A DNA stretch of 64,000 nt from Flavobacterium sp. NRK F7 (GTDB lineage Bacteria > Bacteroidota > Bacteroidia > Flavobacteriales > Flavobacteriaceae), in NCBI RefSeq assembly GCF_024054195.1, contig NZ_JAMXLB010000001.1:1079646-1143645 (forward strand). Reading direction: 5' to 3'. Below are positions 16,441 to 27,900 of the stretch, piece by piece. The notes beneath the pieces are model-generated. The model did no database searches. It saw only the letters and a program-made list of their open reading frames with translations, and was not told the DNA's origin. Every line of letters begins with the position of its first letter. Within the stretch, counting starts at the first letter, position 1. A program made the position numbers and the translations under genes.

Positions 16441-17211
16441 TTATTCATTTAAAAAAGCGGTTAAAGGGCTAGAAGCTTGTGCTAAATCAGATACCTGACC
16501 TAACTGCGCCTCATACGCTTTTCTTCCAGCAAATACGGCTTCTTTAAAAGCTTCTGCCATTAATTTTGGGTTTTGTGAAACGGCAATTGCTGTATTTACC
16601 AAAACAGCATCGGCTCCTATTTCCATTGCTTTTGCCGCATCAGATGGGGCGCCAATACCAGCATCAACTATTACGGGTACTTTGCTTTGCTCTATAATAA
16701 TTTCTAAAAAGTCGATTGTTTTTAATCCTTTATTACTCCCAATAGGCGAACCTAAAGGCATAACTGCAGCCGTGCCAGCATTTTCTAAAAGTTTGCATAA
16801 AACGGGATCTGCATGAATATAAGGTAAGACAATAAAACCTTCTTTTGCCAAAACTTCAGTAGCTTTTAGGGTTTCAATAGGGTCAGGTAATAGGTATTTA
16901 GGGTCGGGATGAATTTCTAATTTTAAGATTGAGGTTTCAAATGCATCTCTGGCCAATTGAGCGGCAAGAACTGCCTCTTTAGCATTCCGCGCACCAGAAG
17001 TATTGGGTAACAAATGAATATGTTTATGATTCAGATGAGACAGAATGCTATCAGTTTCAGTTTCAAAATCGACTCTTTTTAAAGCTACAGTGACTAATTC
17101 ACTTTCTGAAGCCAAAATAGCTTCTTCCATTTGTTGGTTGGAACCAAATTTACCCGTTCCTAAAAATAATCGAGAAGTGAAGGAAGTTGTTCCTATTTTA
17201 AATGGTGACAT
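16441..17211 (-). CDS. thiG: Thiazole synthase ThiG
   Basis: ThiG builds thiazole phosphate carboxylate from deoxyxylulose phosphate, dehydroglycine and ThiS thiocarboxylate. Its TIM-barrel motifs are [14 protein letters not shown], the region [12 protein letters not shown] that carries the Schiff-base lysine environment, [33 protein letters not shown] and [20 protein letters not shown]. The 256-aa length is standard. It overlaps thiE by 14 bases, supporting coupled translation. Confidence 0.97.
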   Translation of the reverse strand: MSPFKIGTTSFTSRLFLGTGKFGSNQQMEEAILASESELVTVALKRVDFETETDSILSHLNHKHIHLLPNTSGARNAKEAVLAAQLARDAFETSILKLEIHPDPKYLLPDPIETLKATEVLAKEGFIVLPYIHADPVLCKLLENAGTAAVMPLGSPIGSNKGLKTIDFLEIIIEQSKVPVIVDAGIGAPSDAAKAMEIGADAVLVNTAIAVSQNPKLMAEAFKEAVFAGRKAYEAQLGQVSDLAQASSPLTAFLNE

Positions 17212-17821
17212 GTATTTTTTCGTTTAGTGTTGTTATAAGTGATGGGTTTTGGGTAAGTAGACTAGAGATTGCCACCCCATAAAGACCAGTCTCAATTAGT
17301 AAATCGATATCTTCTAAAGTAATACCTCCAATGGCTATTACTGGTATAAAAATGTTTTCTTGTTTCATTCTCTGAAGCAATGTCTGGTAACCTTCTAATC
17401 CTAGAATAGGACTTAGTTTTTGTTTGGTATTAGTAAAACGGAAAGGGCCAAGACCAATATAAGTACAGTTTTCGTGTGTTCTTTGTACTATATGTTCCCA
17501 TGTATTTGCTGTTCCACCAATAATTTTTTGGTTGCCTAAAATATTCCTTGCGGCTTTAATAGGCATATCTTCTAGTCCTAAGTGCACACCGTCTGCATCT
17601 AGTTGATAAGCCAAGTCTACCTTGTCATTAATAATGAAAGTAGCTTCATACGATTGACAAAGAGCTTTGGTTTGTTCTGCAACGGTATAAAAATCTTGTG
17701 CATTGGCATTTTTAAAACGCAATTGAATCCATTTACAACCATGATCCAAAACATTTTTAATGTTTGAAAGTTGTTCTTCTATGGTGTTTCCTTGTGAAAT
17801 ATACTGTAGTTTGTTATGCAT
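17198..17821 (-). CDS. thiE: Thiamine-phosphate synthase ThiE
   Basis: ThiE joins hydroxymethylpyrimidine pyrophosphate and thiazole phosphate to thiamine phosphate. Diagnostic segments are present: [58 protein letters not shown] and [12 protein letters not shown]. The DADGVHLG metal and pyrophosphate motif marks this copy as the true synthase, in contrast to the paralog at 18536. It overlaps thiD by 8 bases and thiG by 14. Confidence 0.94.
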   Translation of the reverse strand: MHNKLQYISQGNTIEEQLSNIKNVLDHGCKWIQLRFKNANAQDFYTVAEQTKALCQSYEATFIINDKVDLAYQLDADGVHLGLEDMPIKAARNILGNQKIIGGTANTWEHIVQRTHENCTYIGLGPFRFTNTKQKLSPILGLEGYQTLLQRMKQENIFIPVIAIGGITLEDIDLLIETGLYGVAISSLLTQNPSLITTLNEKIHVTI

Positions 17822-18569
17822 AATGATATCCTAATAAAGTGGGATTGGAATTGAGATAGTTTTCAATATATAATTTGGCTTTTTTACAGGAAAAGTATAC
17901 ATCTTCTCCTAAAGCAAGATGTGCGGCAATAGCAGTCGCTAAGACACATCCTGAACCGTGTTTTGGATACAGAACCTTATGGGTTGGTGGTATACTTGTT
18001 TTTTTATTTGCAATGAATAAATCATCTGTACCAGTGTTTGCTTTGTTGTGACCTCCTTTTAAAAGTACAGCACAATAGTCGGATAGGGCTAAAGCTCCGT
18101 TTTCGATACTGTAACCCAACGGAATTAATTTTACAATCTCTTGATAATTCGGTGTAATTATATCTACTTGTTTGAGTATATGGTACAATTGCATTTGGTT
18201 TTCAATCTTTAAAAAGTCGAAAGCTGTACTGGAGCGCAAAACTGTATCCCAAACGATTTTTACTTCTGGAGCCCATTTTTTGCAAGCAAAAATCACTTTT
18301 TCTAAATAGTCTAAAGAAGGCACAATACCAATTTTAACCACTGAAACAGGATAAGTTTCTAAAAGTACATGTATAGATTCCAAAACAAAGTCAAGGGGTA
18401 TCCATGTTGTTTTTACAAAGGTACTTTCGGTTTGAATCGTATTTGCAGTTAAAACGGATAAACCATATACTTGAAGTTGTTCCAATGTTTTAATGTCTGC
18501 TAAAACACCAGCACCTCCAGAAGGATCTAAACCAGCTATGGTAAGTAGGTATGGACGATTTTTTGACAT
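17814..18569 (-). CDS. thiD: Hydroxymethylpyrimidine/phosphomethylpyrimidine kinase
   Basis: ThiD phosphorylates HMP and HMP-P to the pyrophosphate used by ThiE. The ribokinase-like fold is seen in LTIAGLDPSGGAGVLADIKT (substrate and P-loop-like region), WDTVLRSSTAFDF, ITPNYQEI, VLLKGGHNKA and the catalytic GSGCVLATAIAAHLALGE. The 251-aa length fits. Its start lies within the end of the TenI-like gene (34-base overlap). Confidence 0.94.
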   Translation of the reverse strand: MSKNRPYLLTIAGLDPSGGAGVLADIKTLEQLQVYGLSVLTANTIQTESTFVKTTWIPLDFVLESIHVLLETYPVSVVKIGIVPSLDYLEKVIFACKKWAPEVKIVWDTVLRSSTAFDFLKIENQMQLYHILKQVDIITPNYQEIVKLIPLGYSIENGALALSDYCAVLLKGGHNKANTGTDDLFIANKKTSIPPTHKVLYPKHGSGCVLATAIAAHLALGEDVYFSCKKAKLYIENYLNSNPTLLGYHYA

Positions 18570-19129
18570 TTTTTAAAATTTTTAATAGGGTTGGTACTGT
18601 TCCAAATGGAGCCAAGCAAAGCCACGTCATCGAAGCCCTCTGTTAGAGTTGCTGCTATATTTTCGGCTGAAATTCCTCCTAAAGCAATCCATTTAGTTTT
18701 CCAGTTGGTTCGTTCTTTTGTTTGTTCTAAGAGGTTTTGTGTAGGCTTATAATCTACTTTAGAAATACTAGGATAAATCGGACTTATAAAAGCAGCATCG
18801 TATCGTTCGGATAAAAAGTTAAAATCAACTATTGTATGAACAGAAGTTGATAAAAACGGAACTGGTTTTTGAAAGTCATCAGGAATAGAGCGCCTTACTT
18901 TTTCTGTAAAATGTAGCCTTTCCAACTGAAATTCTTCCACTAAATGATGCTGTTGATGCAATACCAATTTAGAATGGTATTTTGGATCAATAGCATTTAT
19001 ATAGAACCGTAATTCTTCTTCGGATGCATCTGGTTTACGAATATGAAACAACTCCAAACCTTCTTCAAAAAGCGCTTGGATTATTTGGTGTTCGTTTACT
19101 ATTTCCGTTGGATTTGAAATTACTATCAT
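18536..19129 (-). CDS. TenI-like thiamine-phosphate-synthase paralog
   Basis: A 197-aa TIM-barrel protein of the ThiE/TenI family. It keeps the fold segments (LELFHIRKPDASEEELRFY, AAFISPIYPSISKVDY, KWIALGGISAENIAATL) but has lost the metal and pyrophosphate motif: where ThiE reads DADGVHLG this protein reads LERLHFTEK, and where ThiE reads GTANTWEH it reads STSVHTIVDF. TenI proteins that lost these residues catalyse aromatization of the thiazole carboxylate tautomer, and this gene sits in the thi operon, so thiazole tautomerase is the likely role. An earlier TTG/ATG context (19165) is possible; ATG 19129 gives the family-like start MIVISNP. Confidence 0.72.
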   Translation of the reverse strand: MIVISNPTEIVNEHQIIQALFEEGLELFHIRKPDASEEELRFYINAIDPKYHSKLVLHQQHHLVEEFQLERLHFTEKVRRSIPDDFQKPVPFLSTSVHTIVDFNFLSERYDAAFISPIYPSISKVDYKPTQNLLEQTKERTNWKTKWIALGGISAENIAATLTEGFDDVALLGSIWNSTNPIKNFKKCQKIVHTYLP

Positions 19130-19210
19130 GATTTTTCTTTTATGAAATCTAAGTTCTCGATACATTTTTTATTCCGTTTCTCTCCATAAAATCACTCGAA
19201 CTGACGATTT

Positions 19211-21037
<1,827 letters not shown>

Positions 21038-21075
21038 TTATTTAGTTGAAAGATTGAAAGATTAAAATAACCCTA

Positions 21076-21282
21076 TTAACCACCTTGAGTAGCAGTAATA
21101 ATTAGTATTGTATCTGTTGGAGAAAGAAAATAATGTTCCCATTGATTTTTGGGTACCACCATTTCGTTTACGGCAATAGCAATGCCGTTTTGTTTCGTAG
21201 GAAGTTCGACATCGATTAATTGTTGAATAGTAATCGATGGGCGATCGAAGGTCTTGTTTTTGTCGTTGATTTTTAATTCCAT
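21076..21282 (-). CDS. thiS: Sulfur carrier protein ThiS
   Basis: A 68-aa ubiquitin-fold protein that carries sulfur as a C-terminal thiocarboxylate to ThiG. It starts MELKINDKN, has the central IAIAVNEMVVPKNQW segment, and ends in the required Gly-Gly (ITATQGG). It is the first gene after the TPP riboswitch. The start codon lies 28 nt after the closing helix of the riboswitch, with AGGA directly before the ATG, so control could act at translation initiation. Confidence 0.94.
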   Translation of the reverse strand: MELKINDKNKTFDRPSITIQQLIDVELPTKQNGIAIAVNEMVVPKNQWEHYFLSPTDTILIITATQGG

Positions 21283-21310
21283 TCCTGAGTGATTTTAGTA
21301 TATAGGTATA

Positions 21311-21440
21311 CTTTAGGAATGGCTGTAACGGTACTAATAAGTACCAAGAAGTCATCTTACTTTTCCCTACGCTAGTATGAACTAGATCAGGTTCAGAGGG
21401 TAAAATCTCAGCCTGTAACATTACAGACACCCCTAAAGTG
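21311..21440 (-). ncRNA. TPP riboswitch (THI element)
   Basis: On the minus strand the hallmark segments of the TPP aptamer appear in order: GGGGTGTC, GGCTGAGA, ACCCTCTGAACCTGATCTAG, GCGTAGGGAAAAGTAAGATG, then the closing strand. The closing P1 helix pairs CTTTAGG (21432-21438 on the reverse strand) with CCTAAAG (21311-21317), a perfect 7 bp. It sits in the 5' leader of thiS and controls the whole thi operon through thiamine pyrophosphate. Confidence 0.95.
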
Positions 21441-21445
21441 TGAAA

Positions 21446-21453
21446 CAAATGTA
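21446..21453 (-). promoter_or_regulatory. -7 box of the thiamin operon
   Basis: TACATTTG on the minus strand fits TAnnTTTG and would start transcription almost exactly at the 5' end of the TPP aptamer. No clear -33 TTG was found. Confidence 0.5.
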
Positions 21454-21556
21454 GTAAAATGAAATGAAAAAAAACTGGAAAACAAAATAAAATAACAAAA
21501 TAGCAGCAAGAGGTTTTATTTGTTTTGTAAGCATTAATTTTAATTTTTTATAGAAT

Positions 21557-21935
21557 TACAAGTGCAACAAGGCATCCTCCTGCAGTATTTTTCAAATATA
21601 CAAGTGTAATAGAGCATATTCCTACAGTATTTTTGAAATATACAAGTGCAATAGAGCATCCTCCTATAGTAAGTGATACTAATTGCAAGTGTATTAATGT
21701 AGGTTACAACTGTATGTGATACTAATTACAAGTGTATTAATGTAGGTTGCAACTGTATGTGATACTAATTACAAGTGTATTAATGTAGGTTGCAACTGTA
21801 TGTGATACTAATTACAAGTGTATTAATTTAGGTTGCAACTGTATGTGATACTAATTACAAGTGTAGTAGAGCAGGTTACAATTGTATGTGATAGTAGTTA
21901 TAAGTGTAGTAGCGTAAATTACTATAGTATATGGA
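21557..21935 (+). repeat. Tandem repeat array 2 (three 42-bp A units, six 43-bp B units)
   Basis: A units start at 21557, 21599 and 21641 (42 bp; TACAAGTGCAACAAGGCATC type). The third switches halfway to GTAAGTGATACTAAT. B units start at 21684, 21727, 21770, 21813, 21856 and 21899 (43 bp; TACAAGTGTATTAATGTAGG then TTGCAACTGTATGTGATAC), the last two more diverged. Adjacent B copies are nearly identical, so expansion looks recent. The same A-to-B switch is found in array 1 at 8070-8311. This array fills the gap between the thi leader and the terminator at 21982; the remaining bases 21454-21556 and 21936-21981 show nothing else. Confidence 0.92.
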
Positions 21936-21981
21936 TAAAAAAATTAACTTTAAAATGTGTTCGTAAGATTGTTTTTTAAAC

Positions 21982-22011
21982 AACAAAAGTCACAATGAAG
22001 TGACTTTTGTT
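21982..22011 (+). terminator. Terminator-like hairpin following repeat array 2
   Basis: A 12-bp stem, AACAAAAGTCAC/GTGACTTTTGTT, encloses loop AATGAA. It is almost the same sequence as the hairpin after array 1 (8363-8395), with a paired change (C-G there, T-A here) that keeps the stem. It could also end the minus-strand FG-GAP gene only if read in reverse from outside that gene, so its natural partner is the repeat array. Confidence 0.75.
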
Positions 22012-22046
22012 ATCGCTTTTAGGGTATATAAGTTATTGTATTTCTT

Positions 22047-24050
22047 TTAGTTTTTAATTATTTTTTTAGAGGTGTTGCCTAAGTCTGTTGCAATAGTTAA
22101 AAAGTACATTCCTTTTGCTAAATTAGTTATATCTACTATATTCTTTCCCTTTACGAATGTTCCCTTTTGAATTACTTGTCCGTTTACCGTTATGAGTTCA
22201 TAGATTGCCTCAGTAGTAAGATCTACGTTAAGAATATCGGAAGTTGGATTCGGATATATACCTGTATTCGATAGGATAGGATCTTCCAGCTCTAAAACAT
22301 CATTTAGGCCATATATTTGGGTTCGATTGCCAGCGGCATCTTCCAGAAACAAATAGATGTCAAAAGGGGTGTTTTCAGATAAAGGAGAGATGCTATGGGT
22401 AACGTTTGTATTTTGAATATTCATGGCAAAGTTACCACTTGTAACGGCTCCAGTTCCAGTAAGGATAGTGTTGTAGTTAACGGATGGTGAACTGTGATAC
22501 CATGGAAAAACTGCATAATGAATGGTTCCCGCTTCTGGACCATTTACGACTAAATTAATTGAAGTAGGCGTCCCGTTTTCTGTTTGAGGATAGCCTGAAT
22601 TTAAAGGCTTAATATAATGATCTCCTCCGAAAATTACATAGGATTTTCCTATTTCTGTGGTTGGAGTATAAGGGCTACCTACAACAAAATCCGAGATTCC
22701 ATCTCCATTGACATCTCCATTTCCACTAGCAGGACGCGCAATATTACTCGGGTTTAATCCATTAATAATAAACCCATTTATTCCATTTAAAGTAGATTCG
22801 TTCATTGGATTTGGAAAACCGTTGGCAGTACCAAAAACAATATAAGCTTTACCGTTATTTCCATATACAGAAATGAAATCGTCAATACCATCTAAATTGA
22901 TGTCACCTATGCCAGCAGATGCTAATGTTCCTGGAAGGGTGAAACCCTCAGTTCCATTCAGACTACTTTGAGGAAAATGAGATGGGAAAGGGGTAGTCCT
23001 TCCGAATATTGCATTTGTTTCTGAGAAAAAATCATCAATTCCGTCATTATTAATATCACCTAAAGAGCCTACGAAGGTTAAAAAATTACCGCCATTATTA
23101 TCAATACTAAATCCATCGGTTCCATTTAAAGAGATGAGGTCTACTAAAGGAGAAAAAGGAGATCCTTTACCAAAAAGGCAATAGCTCACAGCAGGATTGC
23201 TGGAATCCCAATTGCCAATAAGAATGTCTTGATAACCGTCATTGTTGATGTCACCAGCAGCACCAACATTGTATGAAGGTCTATCGCCTGGAAAACTACT
23301 TGTTTTAAACCCTTTGGTACCATCCAACCAAGAAGCATCAATAGAAGCGGGGAAGTTACTGGAACGACCAAAAAGAATCCAAGCTTGTCCAGACCAATGT
23401 GGTGTAGCAATAATAAAATCGTTAATTCCATCTCCATTCACATCACCTAAACCCGCAATTTGATTACTTCCAGGGGTGTCGATTAAAAAGCCATTAGTAC
23501 CATTAATGTCATTAATAGTAAGTACCGCAGGAAAAGATGGTTTTCCATAAATGACCATATCGTCTGGAGAAGTACTACTCGAACCAATTATTAGATCATC
23601 AATTCCATCTCCATTAATGTCACCTGGTCCTGCTATTGTTGCCCCACGTCTTTCATCATAGGCAATACCCTTAACTATAAATCCATTCGTTCCGTCTAAA
23701 GTAGTTAAATCAAATGGATTAGGATAAGGAGTACTCGATCCAAAAATAATATAAGCAGCACCTGCATATTGTAAGCCATTTGCAGTTGCAATTTCAGAGC
23801 CAAAAGCCATGTCTTCTAATCCATCGTTGTTGATATCTCCTATAAATTGACTTTCCGCGCCAAATTGTAAATCGGTTGGAAGGCCACTAACTTCAAAGCC
23901 ATTACTGCCATTTAACGAGTTGAGGTTGAAAGTTGCAGGATACAATTGATTTTGAGCTGCTATTTCGGAAATAGGACTGAAAAAACAACTTACTAAAAGG
24001 AGAAAGGTATAATTTGTTTTTTTAAAAATTTTGATCTTTAGTTTTTTCAT
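22047..24050 (-). CDS. FG-GAP repeat protein with T9SS sorting tail
   Basis: A 667-aa secreted protein. After a signal peptide (LLLVSCFFSPISEIAA) come seven FG-GAP/integrin-alpha-like repeats to about residue 470, each with a calcium-loop motif of the type DINGDGIDDLIIG. A beta-rich region (about 475-580) follows, then a type A T9SS sorting domain: NTGIYPNPTSDILNVDL, a GQVIQKGTF turn, and LAKGMYFLTI with a basic end (SKKIIKN). It is probably exported by the type IX system and fixed to the surface. The repeats form a beta-propeller, often used for adhesion; the ligand is unknown. A TAAATTTG box lies upstream at 24078-24085. Confidence 0.9.
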   Translation of the reverse strand: MKKLKIKIFKKTNYTFLLLVSCFFSPISEIAAQNQLYPATFNLNSLNGSNGFEVSGLPTDLQFGAESQFIGDINNDGLEDMAFGSEIATANGLQYAGAAYIIFGSSTPYPNPFDLTTLDGTNGFIVKGIAYDERRGATIAGPGDINGDGIDDLIIGSSSTSPDDMVIYGKPSFPAVLTINDINGTNGFLIDTPGSNQIAGLGDVNGDGINDFIIATPHWSGQAWILFGRSSNFPASIDASWLDGTKGFKTSSFPGDRPSYNVGAAGDINNDGYQDILIGNWDSSNPAVSYCLFGKGSPFSPLVDLISLNGTDGFSIDNNGGNFLTFVGSLGDINNDGIDDFFSETNAIFGRTTPFPSHFPQSSLNGTEGFTLPGTLASAGIGDINLDGIDDFISVYGNNGKAYIVFGTANGFPNPMNESTLNGINGFIINGLNPSNIARPASGNGDVNGDGISDFVVGSPYTPTTEIGKSYVIFGGDHYIKPLNSGYPQTENGTPTSINLVVNGPEAGTIHYAVFPWYHSSPSVNYNTILTGTGAVTSGNFAMNIQNTNVTHSISPLSENTPFDIYLFLEDAAGNRTQIYGLNDVLELEDPILSNTGIYPNPTSDILNVDLTTEAIYELITVNGQVIQKGTFVKGKNIVDITNLAKGMYFLTIATDLGNTSKKIIKN

Positions 24051-24166
24051 GATAACTATTTGTTTCTAATTAGGAAACAAATTTAATTTACCCATGAAGT
24101 GTCCACATCACTAGAAATGATGATATTTTTTATTTAAAATCATGTTGTAGTGTTTGTAAAAGTTTT

Positions 24167-24382
24167 TTAAGGAAATTTTGGTAAGGTTTTAATATATAAG
24201 TCTTCCACTTTTTTTCGGGCCCAATCTGTTTTTCGTAAGAAAGTTAAACTTGATTTTACAGAAGGATTTTCATTAAAACATTTAATTTTAACGAGTTCGC
24301 CTAAAGTATCAAAACCGTAGAAATCGACTAATTGTTCTACGATGGTTTGTAAAGTTTTTCCGTGTAAAGGATCGTTACTCAT
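24167..24382 (-). CDS. VF530 family (DUF2132) DNA-binding-like protein
   Basis: A 71-aa protein matching the VF530/DUF2132 family: [40 protein letters not shown] and a final [17 protein letters not shown] segment. The family has a SAP-like helical fold and is thought to bind DNA, though its role is not known. It is encoded 49 bp downstream of tag, on the same strand. Confidence 0.82.
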   Translation of the reverse strand: MSNDPLHGKTLQTIVEQLVDFYGFDTLGELVKIKCFNENPSVKSSLTFLRKTDWARKKVEDLYIKTLPKFP

Positions 24383-24431
24383 TGTTTTTTGTGCTAAGAT
24401 AAATTAAGAATACCCATGTTACAGTTTACAA

Positions 24432-24986
24432 CTAGGCTCTGGTAAAGCAATCTGCTATATGATCATTTACCATACCAGTCGCTTGCATGTGGGCGTACAC
24501 TACAGTAGAACCTACAAACTTGAAGCCTCTTTTCTTCAAATCCTTACTTAGCGCATCCGATAAGGGAGTAGTAGCTGGAACCTCTTTTAAGGTTTGCGGT
24601 TTGTTGTCGATGGGCTTTCCATCCACAAAGCCCCAAATGTATTTGGAAAAACTACCAAACTCCTCTTGAATTTTTATAAAAGCTTGTGCATTGGTAACAG
24701 CTGCTTTAATTTTTAATTTGTTTCTAATGATACCTGTGTCTTGGCAAAGCGCTTCAATTTTTGCTTCATCATATTGCGCAACTTTGGTAAGATCAAAATG
24801 GTCAAAAGCCTTTCTGAAATTTTCACGTTTGGCTAGGACGGTGTACCAACTTAAGCCGGCTTGAAAGGTTTCCAAAATTAAAAATTCAAATAGTGTAGGG
24901 TCGTCATACACTGGTTTTCCCCATTCGTTATCGTGATAAGCGCGATATAAATCGTCTTTTTCACACCAAGCGCATCTTGTTTTCAT
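24432..24986 (-). CDS. tag: DNA-3-methyladenine glycosylase I
   Basis: Tag removes 3-methyladenine from alkylated DNA in base-excision repair. The N-terminal zinc-site start RCAWCEKDDLYRAYHDNEWG, FEFLILETFQAGLSWYTVLA, and the C-terminal GFKFVGSTVVYAHMQATGMV with HIADCF are all typical. The 184-aa length is standard. Its start codon overlaps the stop codon of the TraB/GumN gene upstream, so it is co-transcribed with that gene. Confidence 0.95.
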   Translation of the reverse strand: MKTRCAWCEKDDLYRAYHDNEWGKPVYDDPTLFEFLILETFQAGLSWYTVLAKRENFRKAFDHFDLTKVAQYDEAKIEALCQDTGIIRNKLKIKAAVTNAQAFIKIQEEFGSFSKYIWGFVDGKPIDNKPQTLKEVPATTPLSDALSKDLKKRGFKFVGSTVVYAHMQATGMVNDHIADCFTRA

Positions 24987-27900
24987 TAATAATCGTCGTA
25001 TAAGTAATTAGGAAGATAATCTTCTTCGTCTTCTTTTTCGTAACTCGCTCTAAAATGATTGTTATTAAGCGATTCTTTGATAATTGCTTCTAGTTTTGCT
25101 TCCACATCTTCTTCTTCATTAATTGTTCTTGCATAAAATGTGGTATACGCTTTAGGATTGATTTTTTTTCCATTCATAAAGAAGGCTATCGTATGGATAC
25201 TTTTTGAAAAAGTAGCGTTGTCTTTCTCTTTAACCGAATAAAAATAGAAAACAATTTGTTCTTTATGATAATCCACCATCTTTTTTTCAATGAAAGCTAC
25301 CGAATCTGTAGACTTGATTGTGTAGAAATTATAAAGTGCAGCCAAAGCGATACTGTCATTTTCTATTTCAAGTGGTACGCTTTTGTGTGCCAACAATTGC
25401 ATGGTTATAAAAGCGGTCTTTTTATCCTTTAAAGCGTTATTCACTGCTTTGGTTGTGTAGGTTTTAGTGACAAAGTCCAAACGTAGTATTTCAATATTTA
25501 ATTCGGGTATGTTTAATGCTTTTATTTTTGCAATAAAATCATCTCTATCTTTATTTTTTGGATATTTATAAATGATGTTTAAGAAGGTAATAATATCTTC
25601 AACAGGTGCATTTTCTTCATAATAATCCTCTGGATCTTTTTCGTCTTCTTCTAAGATATTGTTGGTTTTCCAGCTTTTAATTCTTTTGTATTCTAGTTTT
25701 GCATTGGTTAGAATCATTTTTTGATAGGTCTTGAATTTTTTAATAGAGATTAAATCTTTTTCAAGTAAATCAGAACAAAAGTTGAGTAATGGATTTTGAT
25801 ATTCTTTAATACTGTAGAATTGAAAAATATTAGGAAATAATTCTTTCGCATTTTCGGCATTTTTACTGAAATTATTAAACATATTTGCGATATCATATCT
25901 ATTATCGGAAAGCGGTAAATCATATTCTAGCAATTGAATTATTTTTTGATAGCTTTCTTTTGAATTATGATTGGATAAAGCAATGAGTGTGTTAATTTGA
26001 GTTTCAGAATTAGAAGTTTCCGCTTTGTATGTTTTTTCCAAATAAGGAATAACGGAATTGTTTTTAAGGTATCCGATTTTCTTAATCAAATTATTTTTTG
26101 CAAACAATTCACTTTTTTTGAAAGGATAGTTGTCTATAAAAGAAGTGATGCTTTCAAAATCCTTTTCGGTAAAATTTAATTTGTAAATAGAGCCAAAAGT
26201 ATTTTTACGTAAGGTGTCGTTAGTGCTAGAAGCATCTTCTATGAAGCGTTGGATTTTAGTATCAAAGATGGAATTTGATTCTTTACTTTCGAATGGTTCA
26301 AAACTTGTAAATGCATTTTCAATAAAAGTGTCATTGTGTTTGTACTCTTTAGGGACTAAAGATTGTAAAATATAGTATTGGTTTGTATTAAACTGGAGTT
26401 TGTATTTTACCGCTTGAGAAGCTTTTTTAGTAGAAACTAAGGCTTCGTAAGTATAGGTGTTCATTGTTTCGCTTTCCTTTTCTTCTAAAAGTATTTTAGG
26501 ATCTTCCTCTTCTTTTTGAAACAAATTGAACCATTCAGTTAGGCCCAATCCTTTTTTGGAATACATATAGGAATTCAGCATGGAAGTATCATTTGTTGCA
26601 TAATCATCATAATCATAGCCATCATAGTCACCAGTTCTGTTAAATTGATACATGTTGTCTCTTAAATCTAATACATAATCTTTGAAAAATCGTTTGATAG
26701 AATCCAGATTTTGAATGGATTCGTATTCGTGAAATTTGTGATATTCTAGAGATACCGTCTTGCCGCTTTTCGACTTAAAGGTGTAATCTTTATACTTCGC
26801 TAATAAATTGTTTTTAGTTGTTGTGTAACTATCTTTTTTGATATTTAGAAAAAGTTTTTTGTTTTGGATTTCTGGAATATCAATTCTAAAATGAGCAAGA
26901 GTATCGGTGTAGGTTACAAAAGTCTCTTTAGAAGAAGTTGTTTTCAATTCAAAGGAATCAAAAAAAGTTTTTTTGTTTTTTTCTGATGCATTTATGGTGC
27001 CTAATAGATAGTATTTATTTCCAGAAATGAATGATTTTAATTGGATGGCTTTATTGCCAATTTTAGATTCAGAGACAAATGCTTCCTTGTCAAAAAAAGT
27101 ATGTGTTGAATCGATGTCGTGTTGTAAATAAAATTGATAATGAATTTGTTTGTGTTCAAATTTAGCATTCTCTAAAGTCCTATTGTCTTCTAAATTGCGT
27201 TCCATAACAAAATAAAAACTATTGTCATCAGCTAAATAAGATTGAATGGTATGACTATTGTTTTTGTTGTTATCGTTTTCACGAATGGTATAGAAATTTG
27301 GTAATGTAATGCTAAAAGAAGCGTTTTCTGCTTGAAGTTTTTCCCAATTGGATTGGGTTTTCTTTAATTTAATTTTTTCAAATACTTCATTTTCAAACAA
27401 GGTAGTGTAATTATTTAATCCCGACATGGAAATCATAATAATTTCAAGAGGCGTAATGTAGAAACGATATCTTTGATTGTTACCTGTTTTTGTTTTATTT
27501 TTAATGTCATAGTACGCAATACCGTCTTTTTCAAAAAAGTCTTTTTGTAAAATCGTACCTGGAATATTTTCATAAAATAAGCTGTCTAATGACTTAGGAT
27601 TATAAAGATTGGTGTTTGGATTGATAAAGTAATTATGATTGGTTCGGATTACTCGAATAAGTCCACCATTTGCATAATCTGGTGAACCAATGACTCCTTC
27701 TTCAGTAATTTCATTTGCTAGTAAAGGAATTTCAATCATTTTATCCGATGTAATATAAGGAGAGAAGCGAGGGGTTTTGAAATACGTTTCAATCTCCTTT
27801 TTTTGTTTTTCACCTTTTTCGGTTAATTGGCTGAAAACAGGTTTAACGGTATAGCCTTTTTGAATTAATAAATTAATAATTCCTTCTTTTCCTGCTAAAT

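Noticed and set aside
21062-21448. 128-aa frame on the minus strand through the thiS leader
   Set aside because: It covers the TPP riboswitch in full and runs out of frame over thiS; the riboswitch and thiS explain the region.
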